64,000 nt of DNA, from the NCBI RefSeq assembly GCF_020740535.1, contig NZ_CP082362.1, forward strand, positions 6,879,501 to 6,943,500, read 5' to 3'. Below, in pieces: positions 25,122 to 33,477 of this stretch. Position 1 is the stretch's first letter. Each line of letters opens with the position of its first letter. The notes beneath the pieces were generated by a model. That model saw nothing but the letters and a program-made list of their open reading frames with translations. It ran no database searches and was not told the origin of the DNA. The translations under genes were made by a program, and so were the position numbers. The DNA is from Streptomyces profundus. GTDB lineage: Bacteria > Actinomycetota > Actinomycetes > Streptomycetales > Streptomycetaceae.

Positions 25122-26168
25122 ATGAGAGTCGGGGAGGCGCGGGAGGCCGCGCGGCACTGGGTGGCCACGCGGGCGGCGGGGGAAAGCTGGTTCGCCGGCG
25201 CGTACTTCAGCGGTTCGACGGTCGGCCTGCCCGACGACGCCGAGGTGCCGCTGGGCTCGGACACCGATGTGATGGTGGTGACCACCCTCCCCGAACCTCC
25301 CGCCAAACCCGGCAAGTTCCGCCACCGGGGCGCCCTGATCGAGATCAGCCCGGTGCCGTGGGACGCGCTCGCCTCGCCCGAGTCGGTGCTCTCCTCCTAC
25401 CACCTGGCCGGTCCGTTCCGCACCGACACCGTGATCGCCGACCCCACCGGGCACCTGGGCAGGCTCCGCCGAGCCTGCGAGACGCGCTTCGCCGAGCCCA
25501 CCTGGGTGCGCCGCCGCTACGGCGAGGCCCGCGCCCGGGTGGAGAACGGGCTCCGTGGCCTGGACGACTCCGCGCCCTGGCCGTGGCAGGTCATGGGCTG
25601 GCTCTTCCCCACGGGCGTCACCACCCATGTGCTGCTGGTCGCCGGTCTGCGCAACCCCACGGTGCGCCTGCGCTACCTGCGGACCAGGGAGCTGCTCACC
25701 GAACACGGCCTCGACCACGCCTATCCGGCGCTGCTGGATCCCCTGGGCTGCGCCGAGTTGACGGCCGAGCGGGCCGAGCACCACCTCCTGGCGCTGGCCG
25801 ACACCTTCGACACGGCGGCGGCCCTGGCCCGCACCCCGTACTTCTTCAGCTCCGACATCAGCCCGGACGCGCGGCCCATCGCCATCGACGCGACGCTGCG
25901 GCTCATCCGCGCGGGAAACCACCGGGAGGTGCTGTTCTGGCTGCTGGCCACCGCCGCCCGGTGCCACATCATCCTGGACGCCGACGCCACCGGGGCCGAG
26001 CGTGACCGGCACACCCCCGCCTTCACCGAGCTGCTCGCCGACCTCGGCCTGCGCACTTCCGCCGACCTGCGCCACCGGGCCGGGACGACGCTGGAGCGGC
26101 TGCCCGAACTCACCGAGACCGCCGAGCGGTTGCTCGCCGCCCAGCGCCCGGTGCGTCAGGCGCCGTAG
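25122..26168 (+). CDS. nucleotidyltransferase-fold protein of unknown substrate
   Basis: 348 residues from the ATG at 25122 (GGAGG directly upstream). Near the N-terminus the pol-beta nucleotidyltransferase pattern GS...DxD is seen as FSGSTVGLPDDAEVPLGSDTDVMVV; an acidic third residue may be in GALIEISPVPWD. The rest is mainly helical, with no domain I recognise. The motif resembles that of aminoglycoside and MNT/lincosamide-type nucleotidyltransferases. A resistance role cannot be claimed. The stop lies inside the 3' end of the convergent transketolase gene (13-base overlap). Confidence 0.65.
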   Translation: MRVGEAREAARHWVATRAAGESWFAGAYFSGSTVGLPDDAEVPLGSDTDVMVVTTLPEPPAKPGKFRHRGALIEISPVPWDALASPESVLSSYHLAGPFRTDTVIADPTGHLGRLRRACETRFAEPTWVRRRYGEARARVENGLRGLDDSAPWPWQVMGWLFPTGVTTHVLLVAGLRNPTVRLRYLRTRELLTEHGLDHAYPALLDPLGCAELTAERAEHHLLALADTFDTAAALARTPYFFSSDISPDARPIAIDATLRLIRAGNHREVLFWLLATAARCHIILDADATGAERDRHTPAFTELLADLGLRTSADLRHRAGTTLERLPELTETAERLLAAQRPVRQAP

Positions 26169-28003
26169 CCCGCCAGATAGCGGCGCGCGGCCGTCGCGAT
26201 GGCCCCGCTGTCGATCCCGGCGGCCCGCAGCTGCTCCTCGGGCGTGGCCGAGCCCGGCAGCGTCTCGACGGCCAGCCGCACCAGCCGGGGCACCTCGCGG
26301 CCGTCCCTGAACGCGTCCAGCACCGCGTCGCCCAGGCCACCGGCCGGCCGGTGGTCCTCCACCGTCAGCAGGCACCCGGTGCGCTCGGCGGCCTCCCGGA
26401 GCGCCGCCGCGTCCACCGGCTTGACCGAGTACAGGTCGATCACCGCCACCGGAACGCCCTCGGCGGCCAACTCGTCGGCCGCGCGCAGCGCCTCGTGCAC
26501 GGTCACCCCGGCCGCCACCACGGTCAGCCGGTCGTCGGGCGAGGAACGCAGCAGCTTGCTGCCGCCCACGGGGAAACGTTCGTCCGCGTCATAGATCACC
26601 GGATCGGCGCCGCGCGAGGTGCGCAGATAGCGCAGCCCGCTCTCCTCGGCCATCTCGGCGACGAGTTGGGCCGCCTGGTTGGCGTCGCACGGGTAGAGCA
26701 CGGTGGACTCGTACAGCGAACGGAACATCGCCAGATCCTCAAGGCCCATCTGGGACGGGCCGTCCTCCCCGATCGCCACACCCGCGTGCGATCCGGCGAG
26801 GCAGATGTCGGCGCCGCTCACCGTCGCCATCCGCAGGAAGTCGTGCGCCCTGGTCAGAAACGCCGCGAACGTGGAGGCGTAGGGCAGCCAGCCGCGCACC
26901 GCCATCCCGACGGCGCTCGCCACCAGCTCCTGCTCGGCGATGTAGCACTCGAAGAACCGGTCCGGATGCCGCTTGGCGAAGAACTCCGACCTGGTCGAGT
27001 CGCTCACCTCGCCGTCCAGGGCGACCACCCTGGGCAGCGCGGCGCCCAGCGCCGCCAGCGCCTCGCCATAGGCGTTGCGCGTCGCCACCTCGTCGCCCAC
27101 CGCGTAGCGCGGCAGCTCGATGTCGAGCCCGCCGGCCGGACGGGGCACCGTGGTGGCCGGCGGGCGCCGCACGTCCACCCGCAGCTCGCGCAGGCCGCCC
27201 AACTCCTCGATGGCCTCCGCCTCGTCGGGCACCGGCTTGCCGTGCTTGCCCTCCAGATCCTGCACGGCCCGCACCCCGCGCCCCTTCATGGTGCGCGCCA
27301 GGATCGCCGTGGGCCGGTCCGCGACCCCCTCGGCCTCCGTGTAGGCGGCGTCGATCGCCGCCGGATCATGGCCGTCCACCTCCACCGTGTGCCAGCCGAA
27401 GGCCCGCGCCCGGTGGGCGTAGGCGTCCAGATCCCACTCGTGGCGGGTGGGCCCTCGCTGCCCCAGCCGGTTGATGTCGAGGATCGCCGTGAGGCTGGCC
27501 AACCGCTCGTAGCCGGCGTGTTCGAACGCCTCCCAGATCGAGCCCTCGGTCAACTCGCTGTCACCGCACATCACCCACACCCGGGACTTCATCTCGCCGA
27601 GCCGCTCCCCGGCCAGGGCCACGCCAACGCCGATCGGCAGCCCCTGCCCCAGCGAGCCGGTGGCCACGTCCACCCAGGGCAGCCTCGGCGTCGGATGCCC
27701 CTCCAGGCGGCTCCCCAGCTTGCGGTACGTCAGCAGCTCCTCGTCACTGATCGCGCCGGCCGCCCGGTAGGCGGCGTACAGCAGCGGCGAGGCGTGCCCC
27801 TTGGAGAGGATCAGCCGGTCGTTGCCCGGATGCTCGGGCCAGTCGAAGTCGTACCGCAGATGCCTGGCCAGCAGCACGGCCATCAGATCGGCCGCCGACA
27901 TCGACGAGGTGGCATGCCCCGAACCCGCTGTCGAGGTGGCGCGGACCGCGTCCACCCTCAGCTGCTGTCCCAGCTCGGCCAGATACTGGTCTGCGGTGGT
28001 CAT
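26156..28003 (-). CDS. tkt: transketolase, short animal-type form
   Basis: 615-residue thiamine-diphosphate enzyme moving two-carbon units in the non-oxidative pentose phosphate pathway. The cofactor-binding stretch is CGDSELTEGSIWEAFEHAGY followed by LTAILDINRLGQ. This spelling, the overall length near 615, and RAFGWHTVEVDGH resemble mammalian TKT more than the usual bacterial TktA (about 660-700 residues, GDG...). The Pyr-domain half shows ECYIAEQELVASAVGMAVRGWLPYASTFAAFLTRAHD and GSHAGVAIGEDGPSQMGLEDLAM. ATG at 28003. It is probably a second, dispensable transketolase next to a house-keeping one elsewhere (inference). Confidence 0.9.
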   Translation of the reverse strand: MTTADQYLAELGQQLRVDAVRATSTAGSGHATSSMSAADLMAVLLARHLRYDFDWPEHPGNDRLILSKGHASPLLYAAYRAAGAISDEELLTYRKLGSRLEGHPTPRLPWVDVATGSLGQGLPIGVGVALAGERLGEMKSRVWVMCGDSELTEGSIWEAFEHAGYERLASLTAILDINRLGQRGPTRHEWDLDAYAHRARAFGWHTVEVDGHDPAAIDAAYTEAEGVADRPTAILARTMKGRGVRAVQDLEGKHGKPVPDEAEAIEELGGLRELRVDVRRPPATTVPRPAGGLDIELPRYAVGDEVATRNAYGEALAALGAALPRVVALDGEVSDSTRSEFFAKRHPDRFFECYIAEQELVASAVGMAVRGWLPYASTFAAFLTRAHDFLRMATVSGADICLAGSHAGVAIGEDGPSQMGLEDLAMFRSLYESTVLYPCDANQAAQLVAEMAEESGLRYLRTSRGADPVIYDADERFPVGGSKLLRSSPDDRLTVVAAGVTVHEALRAADELAAEGVPVAVIDLYSVKPVDAAALREAAERTGCLLTVEDHRPAGGLGDAVLDAFRDGREVPRLVRLAVETLPGSATPEEQLRAAGIDSGAIATAARRYLAGYGA

Positions 28004-28113
28004 GCGCCTGCCTCCCGGGGTGAGCCCGCCTGTTCCTGCTGCTCCTCGCGCCGACGGGTACCCGCCGCGCCCCTGTCCTAACGGCGCGATCCGGGTACCC
28101 GTCGCGATCCCGG

Positions 28114-29274
28114 TCAGCCCGGGGGACGATGGCCGCCGTCCGGCACCCCGTCCCGGTAGGGCCAGCGCAGCAGCGCGCCCATGCCGCCGGCCGGCAGCTC
28201 GGCCGAGTCCTCAAGCAGCACCACCACCTCGGCGTCCGTCGCCGCCGCCGAACGCAGCAGGGCGTCGTCGGCACGGGCCGCCACCGGGGACGGGTCCCCC
28301 AGGTACTGGGAGTCCGAGCGGCGCGCGGACAGCTGGTCGGGTTCGTCGCCGACCCACACATCGCGGTGCAGGTCGGGGCCGCCGAGCCGCACCAGCAGGG
28401 TGTCGATCCGATGCTCGCGCGCCGCGTCCACCAGGGCCGGCACGCCCTCGACCGCGTCCACCCCGCGTTCGTCGGTCGCCACCCGGCCGGCCAGGAAACG
28501 GTCCAGACGGTCGGCCGCGTGCCGCTCGCCGGTCCGCACCCGCTCGTCGGCGACGCTCTCGACGAGCATGCCGGGGTCCGAGCCGGCGGCCCGCGCGCCG
28601 TGTTCGGTCTCCACGGTGATCGCGCGCAGTGACTGCGGCAGCCTGTCGTGGACGGCGCGCCGCTCCCTGGCGTCGCCGGCCAGCACCAGCAGCTCGGCGC
28701 CCTTCCTGGCCGCGTCGTCCGCCAGCGCCTCGGCGATCAGCCCGGCGTTCTCCTCCCAGGTGTTCTCGACGGAGAGCTGGAAGTGCCGCTCCGACCAGTC
28801 GGCCTTGCCGGTGCGGTGGATCGGCCAGTCCCGGCCCCGCACCTCCGCCACGGGACGCGCCCGGCCGTGCGAGCCCTGAAACCTGATGTCCGCGCCCTTC
28901 CGGTCGACCAGGGCGATCAGGGTGGGCGGCCGGCGCTCGCCGAAGTCCAGCATCGGACCCAGCCTGGGGAGCCGCGACCATTCGCTGATCGGCGGGGACG
29001 GCGGGGGAGCGGTCAGCGGCACGTCCAGCACGACCCGTCCCTCGGTGGCGAAGACGGCGTGGCCCGCGTCCTCCCGGTCGAGATCGGCCAGCCTCGCGTA
29101 CACCGCCCGGCAGGTGGCCTGGTCGGCGCCCTGGGCCGCCAGCTGGTCCCCGGCGGCCCGCGCCTGGAGCTGTAGCTGCTCCTCGGCGTCCGCGGCGATC
29201 TCCGAGGTGTTGAGGTACACGGAGGCCCAGGGGCCGGGCTGGTGCAGGAGCGGGGTGAGAAATCCGAGATTCAT
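28114..29274 (-). CDS. Vms1/eRF1-like (baeRF2/Rv2629-type) protein
   Basis: 386-residue soluble protein resembling mycobacterial Rv2629 and the bacterial eRF1-like (baeRF2) group. Indications are LLHQPGPWASVYLNTS at the N-terminus, the central RPPTLIALVDRKGADIRF, RHFQLSVENTWEENAGLIAEAL, GAELLVLAGDARERRAVHDRLP and the C-terminal VVVLLEDSAELPAGGMGALLRWPYRDG. Proteins of this superfamily release peptides from tRNA on ribosomes, and the mycobacterial member is induced by hypoxia/stress. ATG at 29274, 27 bases after the PfpI-type stop: probably one operon with it, under the sigma-B-like promoter near 30050. Confidence 0.8.
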   Translation of the reverse strand: MNLGFLTPLLHQPGPWASVYLNTSEIAADAEEQLQLQARAAGDQLAAQGADQATCRAVYARLADLDREDAGHAVFATEGRVVLDVPLTAPPPSPPISEWSRLPRLGPMLDFGERRPPTLIALVDRKGADIRFQGSHGRARPVAEVRGRDWPIHRTGKADWSERHFQLSVENTWEENAGLIAEALADDAARKGAELLVLAGDARERRAVHDRLPQSLRAITVETEHGARAAGSDPGMLVESVADERVRTGERHAADRLDRFLAGRVATDERGVDAVEGVPALVDAAREHRIDTLLVRLGGPDLHRDVWVGDEPDQLSARRSDSQYLGDPSPVAARADDALLRSAAATDAEVVVLLEDSAELPAGGMGALLRWPYRDGVPDGGHRPPG

Positions 29275-29301
29275 GACGCCCTCCGGCTCGTCGGCGGTGG
29301 G

Positions 29302-29844
29302 TCAGGCGGCGACCCGGCCGAACTCACGCAGCATCGCCTCGTTGAATTGCGGCAGGTCATCCGGCCTGCGGCTGGTCACCAGCGGTCCTGGCGCGGCGTG
29401 GCACACCTGGACCGGCACGTCGACCCAGGTGGCGCCGGCGTTCCGCAGGTCGGTTCGCAGGCTGGGCCAGGAGGTCAGGGTGCGGTCGCGCACCACATCG
29501 GCCTCGATCATGGTCCAGGGCGCGTGACAGATCGCCGCGACCGGCTTGTCCGCCTCGAAGAACGCGCGGACGAAGGCCACCGCCTCGGGGTCGGTGCGCA
29601 GCGCGTCCGGATTGGCCACGCCGCCCGGCAGCACCAGGGCCCCGAACTCCTCGGGTGAGGTCTCGGAGACCGTGCCGTCCACCGGGAAGGTGTCGGCCTT
29701 GTCCAGATGGTCGAAGGCCCGCACCTCGCCGGGGCGGGTGGAGATCAGCTGCGGCGTCTCACCGGTGCTGGCGACCGCCTGCCACGGCTCGGTCAGCTCC
29801 ACCTGCTCGACGCCCTCGTGCGCGGTGAGAAACGCGATACGCAT
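29302..29844 (-). CDS. PfpI/DJ-1 family stress protein (YhbO-like)
   Basis: 180-residue class I glutamine amidotransferase-fold protein. The nucleophilic elbow is AAICHAPW with C106 and H107, and the acidic partner is expected at E18. VLPGGVANPDALR before the elbow and SWPSLRTDLRNAGATWVD after it are typical of the YhbO/PfpI branch, known for glyoxal and protein deglycase activity or general stress protection. Start ATG at 29844. It leads a minus-strand pair with the Vms1-like gene. Confidence 0.88.
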   Translation of the reverse strand: MRIAFLTAHEGVEQVELTEPWQAVASTGETPQLISTRPGEVRAFDHLDKADTFPVDGTVSETSPEEFGALVLPGGVANPDALRTDPEAVAFVRAFFEADKPVAAICHAPWTMIEADVVRDRTLTSWPSLRTDLRNAGATWVDVPVQVCHAAPGPLVTSRRPDDLPQFNEAMLREFGRVAA

Positions 29845-30173
29845 CTACTGGTTCACCGTCTTTCCTCGTCGCGTGCCGGCGGCCGGCCCCGGTGCCGGCG
29901 GACGGTGAGGGGAGTGCCCCTCGTGCCGCGCGGCGGGTCTTCCGAGGTTGGGCCGACCACGCACCGAGTAACCGGGACGGCCGGCCGGAAAACCACGGAC
30001 GCGCGCGTGGTTTCCGACCACCGGGGCGTCCACGGCGTTACCCCACGTCAACGCGTTCCACACGAACGGGTGGTCCCCGCTCCGGAATGGCCTATTCCGG
30101 TCGCTCGCTCGGTAGCTTCCGGACGCGCGGGGAATCCCCTCCGCCGTCTTGAGCCCGCACCGCCGGAGAGCCG
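29845..30173. other. divergent intergenic region between PfpI-type and DyP genes
   Basis: 329 bp without a convincing gene. It holds the sigma-B-like promoter toward the PfpI-type gene near 30038-30063. A 5-bp stem repeat CCACG..CGTGG at about 29993-30010 is also visible. Promoters toward the DyP gene could not be assigned. Confidence 0.6.
30038..30063 (-). promoter_or_regulatory. sigma-B-like promoter for the PfpI/Vms1-like pair
   Basis: On the minus strand, GTGT (30063-30060) is followed after 16 bases by GGGTAA (30043-30038). This resembles the Streptomyces stress sigma factor (SigB group) pattern GNNT-N14..16-GGGTAY. The leader to the ATG would be about 190 bases. The last base deviates (A for C/T). 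Confidence 0.45.
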
Positions 30174-32105
30174 ATGACGCACTCGTCCGAGCCCGCCACC
30201 ACCGCCCCGCCCGCCACCGCGCCCCCGGCCGCCGCCGGGGTCCCCGAGCAGCAGGGGGCGAGGCAGCCGGACGAGCTGCCGCTGCGGCGGAGCACCGAGA
30301 TCCAGGGCGACATCCTGGCCGGGTTCAAGAAGGACCACGTCCATCTGCTGCTGCTCACCTTCGGCGACCAGGCCGCCGCCCGCGGCTGGTTGGAGCGGCT
30401 GGCGCCCCGGATCGCCACCACCAGGGAGGTCGCGGAGTTCAACCTCGCCTTCAGCCGCGCCCGGCAGGCCCGGTCCGGGCTCGACCCGGCGCGTCACCAC
30501 GCGACCTGGCGCTCCGTGAGCCTCACCTATGCCGGGATCAGCGAGCTGATCGGCGGCGATCCGTACCCGTACGCCCCCAGAGGCACCACCCTTGAGGCGT
30601 TTCTGCGCGGCGCAGCCAGGCGCGGCGAGCTGCTGGGCGATGTCGACGCCAACGCCCCCGAGCACTGGCTCTTCGGCGCCGAGCACCACAGCCCCGTGCA
30701 CGCCGTGCTCACCCTGGCCGCCGACCGCGAGCAGGAGTTGGAGCGGGCGCTGGCCCAGGAGCGCGCCGAGGCCGGGGAGCACCAGCTGACCATCGCCTTC
30801 GAGCAGCCAGGCGGCACGCTGGCCGGCTCCCTCAGGGGCCGGGAGCACTTCGGTTTCAAGGACGGCATCAGCCAGCCCGCCGTCGCCGGCTTCGACGAGG
30901 CCGACCCGGACGACCCGGACCACCAGCTGGGCAAGCCCGGCACCCGGGTCATCGCGGCCGGCGAGTTCGTCGTCGGCCACCCGGTGGACCACCGCCTCAC
31001 GCCCGAGCTGCCGGAGTGGATGCGGGACGGCTCGTTCCATGTGGTGCGCCGCCTCGCCCAGGACGTGCCCGGCTGGTGGGCCCAGATGTCCGACCAGCTG
31101 GCCCGGCTCAAGGCGCGGCAGGCCGTGCCCCCCGAGGCCACCAGCGAATGGCTGGCGGCGCGGCTGATGGGCCGCTGGCGCTCGGGCGCCCCGGTCAACA
31201 AGCATCCCGACGCCGATCCGCACACGGATCCGGAGACCGAGTCGGACAACGACATCGTCTATGGCGACGACCAGCACGGCCGGATCGTCCCGCTCTGCGC
31301 CCACCTTCGCAAGAGCAACCCGCGCGACGGGCTGCTGGCCCGCCCCGAGGATCCGGAACCGGTACCGCTCGCCGGTGCCCTGGACGGTCGACGGATCATG
31401 CGCAGGGGGGTGCCGTACGGCGAGCGGTTCGACCCGACGGGCGGCTCCGAGCACGGCCCGGACGCCCCGCGCGGCCTGGTCTTCATCTCCTACCAGTCGG
31501 ATCTGGTGGCCCAGTTCGAGTTCATCCAGCGCAACTGGATCGACGCCGACGCCTTCCCCGAACGCCCGGGCCGGGTCGGCAGGGACGCGGTGATCGGCCG
31601 GGACGACGAGGTCTCCTTCCCGGTGCACGGCTCGGCGGACGACGAGATGACGACGCTGACGCTGCGCCAGTTCGTCCGCACCGAGGGCGCGGTCTACGCC
31701 TTCGCCCCGTCGCGCACCGCGCTGCGTCGCCTCGCCAGGGGCGAGATCGCGCCGGGCGGCGATCCGCTGGTCGACCGCGAGGTGACGGCCCCCGAGGTGC
31801 TGCGTCGGGGCGATGTGATCAGCTCGGGCAAGGCGAGGCTGCGCTACGAGTCGGTGGGGGACCTGCGGGTGCGCGACGAGCGGGAGGAGATCGTCTGGGC
31901 CGCCGGGTACACCGGTGGGCTCTCGGGCCGGGCCGAGTTCTGGGAGGACGGCCGGCTGGTCCTGGTCGACGCGGCCGGGGAGGCGGTGTGGTCCACGCCG
32001 ACGGAGGGGGCGAACGGCGCGGTGCTGGTGGTCGCCGCCGACGGCGATGTGCTGATCAGGGCCGCCGACGGCGAGGTGCTGTGGCGCACGGACACCGCGC
32101 ACTGA
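30174..32105 (+). CDS. DyP-type heme peroxidase with C-terminal bulb-lectin-like domain
   Basis: 643 residues. The DyP part (about 40-530) has the distal GFKDGISQP with D230 and the proximal-heme segment PLCAHLRKSNPRDG with H377. YQSDLVAQFEFIQRNWID is also typical. There is no export signal, only an Ala/Pro-rich first 35 residues. From about residue 540 the sequence becomes a beta-rich repeat: GDVISSGKARLRYESVGDLRVRDEREEIVWAAGY, then AEFWEDGRLVLVDAAGEAVWSTPT, then AVLVVAADGDVLIRAADGEVLWRTDT. The recurring L.V.D..GE.VW pattern is that of bulb-type (mannose-binding) lectins. Normal DyPs end near residue 450-530, so this is a fusion. ATG at 30174 is preceded by CCGGAGAG. Confidence 0.87.
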   Translation: MTHSSEPATTAPPATAPPAAAGVPEQQGARQPDELPLRRSTEIQGDILAGFKKDHVHLLLLTFGDQAAARGWLERLAPRIATTREVAEFNLAFSRARQARSGLDPARHHATWRSVSLTYAGISELIGGDPYPYAPRGTTLEAFLRGAARRGELLGDVDANAPEHWLFGAEHHSPVHAVLTLAADREQELERALAQERAEAGEHQLTIAFEQPGGTLAGSLRGREHFGFKDGISQPAVAGFDEADPDDPDHQLGKPGTRVIAAGEFVVGHPVDHRLTPELPEWMRDGSFHVVRRLAQDVPGWWAQMSDQLARLKARQAVPPEATSEWLAARLMGRWRSGAPVNKHPDADPHTDPETESDNDIVYGDDQHGRIVPLCAHLRKSNPRDGLLARPEDPEPVPLAGALDGRRIMRRGVPYGERFDPTGGSEHGPDAPRGLVFISYQSDLVAQFEFIQRNWIDADAFPERPGRVGRDAVIGRDDEVSFPVHGSADDEMTTLTLRQFVRTEGAVYAFAPSRTALRRLARGEIAPGGDPLVDREVTAPEVLRRGDVISSGKARLRYESVGDLRVRDEREEIVWAAGYTGGLSGRAEFWEDGRLVLVDAAGEAVWSTPTEGANGAVLVVAADGDVLIRAADGEVLWRTDTAH

Positions 32106-32128
32106 GTGCGCGGGCGGTGTCCGACGGG

Positions 32129-33100
32129 TCAGCCGCCGGGGGTCAGCGCGCGGAGTGCCGGTTCGAGTTCGTGCTGGTAGAAGTCGACGAACGCCTCCGG
32201 TTCTGGCCCGGCGTTCATCAGCACGAGCCGGTCGAAGCCGGCGTCGACGAACGGTTGGGCGACCTCCACGTACCGGCTCAGTTTGTTGCCGCAGGCAAAC
32301 TGTTCGAGGATGTCGCTCTCCCTGACGGTGGTCGTGGCGGCCTCGAAGTTCACCGGGTTGGGGAGTTCGCTCATCACCTTCCAGCCGGTGAGCGCCCAGC
32401 GGTTGGTGGTCAACGCCGTGTGCGCCGCGGTCCCCTCGTCGGTGGCGTAGGACACCGCCATCTCGGCGTAGCGGGGGCCGTCGCCGCCCGCCTCGCGGTA
32501 GGCGTCGACCAGGTCGGCCCTGGGCTCGGTGGCGAAGAGGCCGCCTCCCAGCTCGGCCGCGATCCGGGCCGCCTCGGCGCCGCCGGCCGCCACGGCGAGC
32601 AGCGGGGGAGTGGGCGGCAGGTCGAAGACCCGGGCGTCCTCAAGGCGCAGGTGTTGGCCCTCGTAGGAGCGGTAACCGCCCTGCCAGAGCAGGCCGATGA
32701 TCTCCAGCGCCTCGCGGAGCATCTGATGCCGCACCCGCACGGAGTCGGGGAACTCCAGGCCCACCACATGCTCGTTCAGCCGTTCGCCGGATCCGATGCC
32801 CAGGGTGAAGCGGCCGTCCGAGAGCAGCGCCAGGGTGGCGGCGGCCTGGGCGATGATCGCCGGGTGATAGCGCAGGGTCGGGCAGGTCACGCCGGTGGCC
32901 AGGCCGATCCGCTCGGTGCGCGCGGCGATGGTGCCCAGGACCGCCCAGGCGAAGGGAGAGTGGCCCTGGACTTCGAGCCAGGGATGGTAGTGGTCGCTGA
33001 TCTCCACGAAGTCGAAGCCGGCCCGCTCGGCGAGCACCGACTGCCGCACGAGTTCCTCCGGGCCGAACGCCTCGGCGGCCAGTTTGTAACCGATCTGCAT
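32129..33100 (-). CDS. F420-dependent LLM-class oxidoreductase (TIGR03557-like)
   Basis: 323-residue luciferase-like TIM-barrel oxidoreductase, probably coenzyme-F420-dependent and related to F420-glucose-6-phosphate dehydrogenase. The N-terminus MQIGYKLAAEAFGPEELVRQSVLAERAGFDFVEISDHYHPW is typical, as are GVTCPTLRYHPAIIAQAAATLALLSDGRFTLGIGSGERLNEHVVG and SRYVEVAQPFVDAGFDRLVLMN. ATG at 33100. It is convergent with the DyP gene (23-bp gap). The substrate is not evident. Confidence 0.88.
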   Translation of the reverse strand: MQIGYKLAAEAFGPEELVRQSVLAERAGFDFVEISDHYHPWLEVQGHSPFAWAVLGTIAARTERIGLATGVTCPTLRYHPAIIAQAAATLALLSDGRFTLGIGSGERLNEHVVGLEFPDSVRVRHQMLREALEIIGLLWQGGYRSYEGQHLRLEDARVFDLPPTPPLLAVAAGGAEAARIAAELGGGLFATEPRADLVDAYREAGGDGPRYAEMAVSYATDEGTAAHTALTTNRWALTGWKVMSELPNPVNFEAATTTVRESDILEQFACGNKLSRYVEVAQPFVDAGFDRLVLMNAGPEPEAFVDFYQHELEPALRALTPGG

Positions 33101-33227
33101 CTCGCTCCCTAACCCTGGCTAACGCGTCCCCGGGCTGGCACGCTGCCAGCGGAGGGAGCCGGGGCGGCGCTGACAGGGCCGCCACCGGCGGCGGAGTCCG
33201 TCGGATGGCCGACGTGCCTGGGAACAC

Positions 33228-33245
33228 CATGGTTACGTGACCATG
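33228..33245. promoter_or_regulatory. 18-bp near-perfect palindrome around ACGT
   Basis: CATGGTTACGTGACCATG differs from its own reverse complement at only two symmetric positions. It lies 127 bp upstream of the LLM oxidoreductase start and 233 bp from the LacI start, so it may serve either gene. The binding protein is unknown. Confidence 0.5.
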
Positions 33246-33347
33246 AACCACACCGCACTGGTCAGGGCTGGTGCAACGTTTTCTCTGTTCATCCCTTGCA
33301 CACAGAACCGGCGTTGAGGGCCTGTCAAATGAGTTTGGTGCGACCTA

Positions 33348-33376
33348 TTGACGCCAGTGAGACGACACGATTAACT
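33348..33376 (+). promoter_or_regulatory. promoter of the cluster B regulator gene
   Basis: -35 TTGACG (33348-33353) and -10 TTAACT (33371-33376), spacer 17 bp. Transcription would start about 8-10 bases before the palindromic operator at 33391, suggesting autorepression by roadblock. Confidence 0.6.
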
Positions 33377-33390
33377 CCCACGCAACATCG

Positions 33391-33406
33391 CCGGAACCGG
33401 TTCCGG
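33391..33406. promoter_or_regulatory. LacI-type operator of cluster B
   Basis: CCGGAACCGGTTCCGG is a perfect 16-bp palindrome with a central CG step inside CCGG, the usual form for LacI/GalR operators. A further GGAACCGG follows at once, so half-sites alternate. It lies in the 5' leader of the LacI-type gene. No second copy was seen before the binding-protein gene. Confidence 0.65.
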
Positions 33407-33477
33407 AACCGGTGTCGGCGCTGCCGCCGCGCCCTCGCGCGGCAGCCCCCCGCTCAGCTTTGCCGAGGAGCCCCTCC

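Larger units (their letters stand above)
33101..33477. other. intergenic control region upstream of cluster B
   Basis: 377 bp without a gene, between the LLM oxidoreductase and the LacI-type regulator. It contains the palindrome at 33228, an inverted repeat GTGCAA (33271-33276)/TTGCAC (33296-33301), a promoter at 33348 and the LacI-type operator at 33391. Confidence 0.75.
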
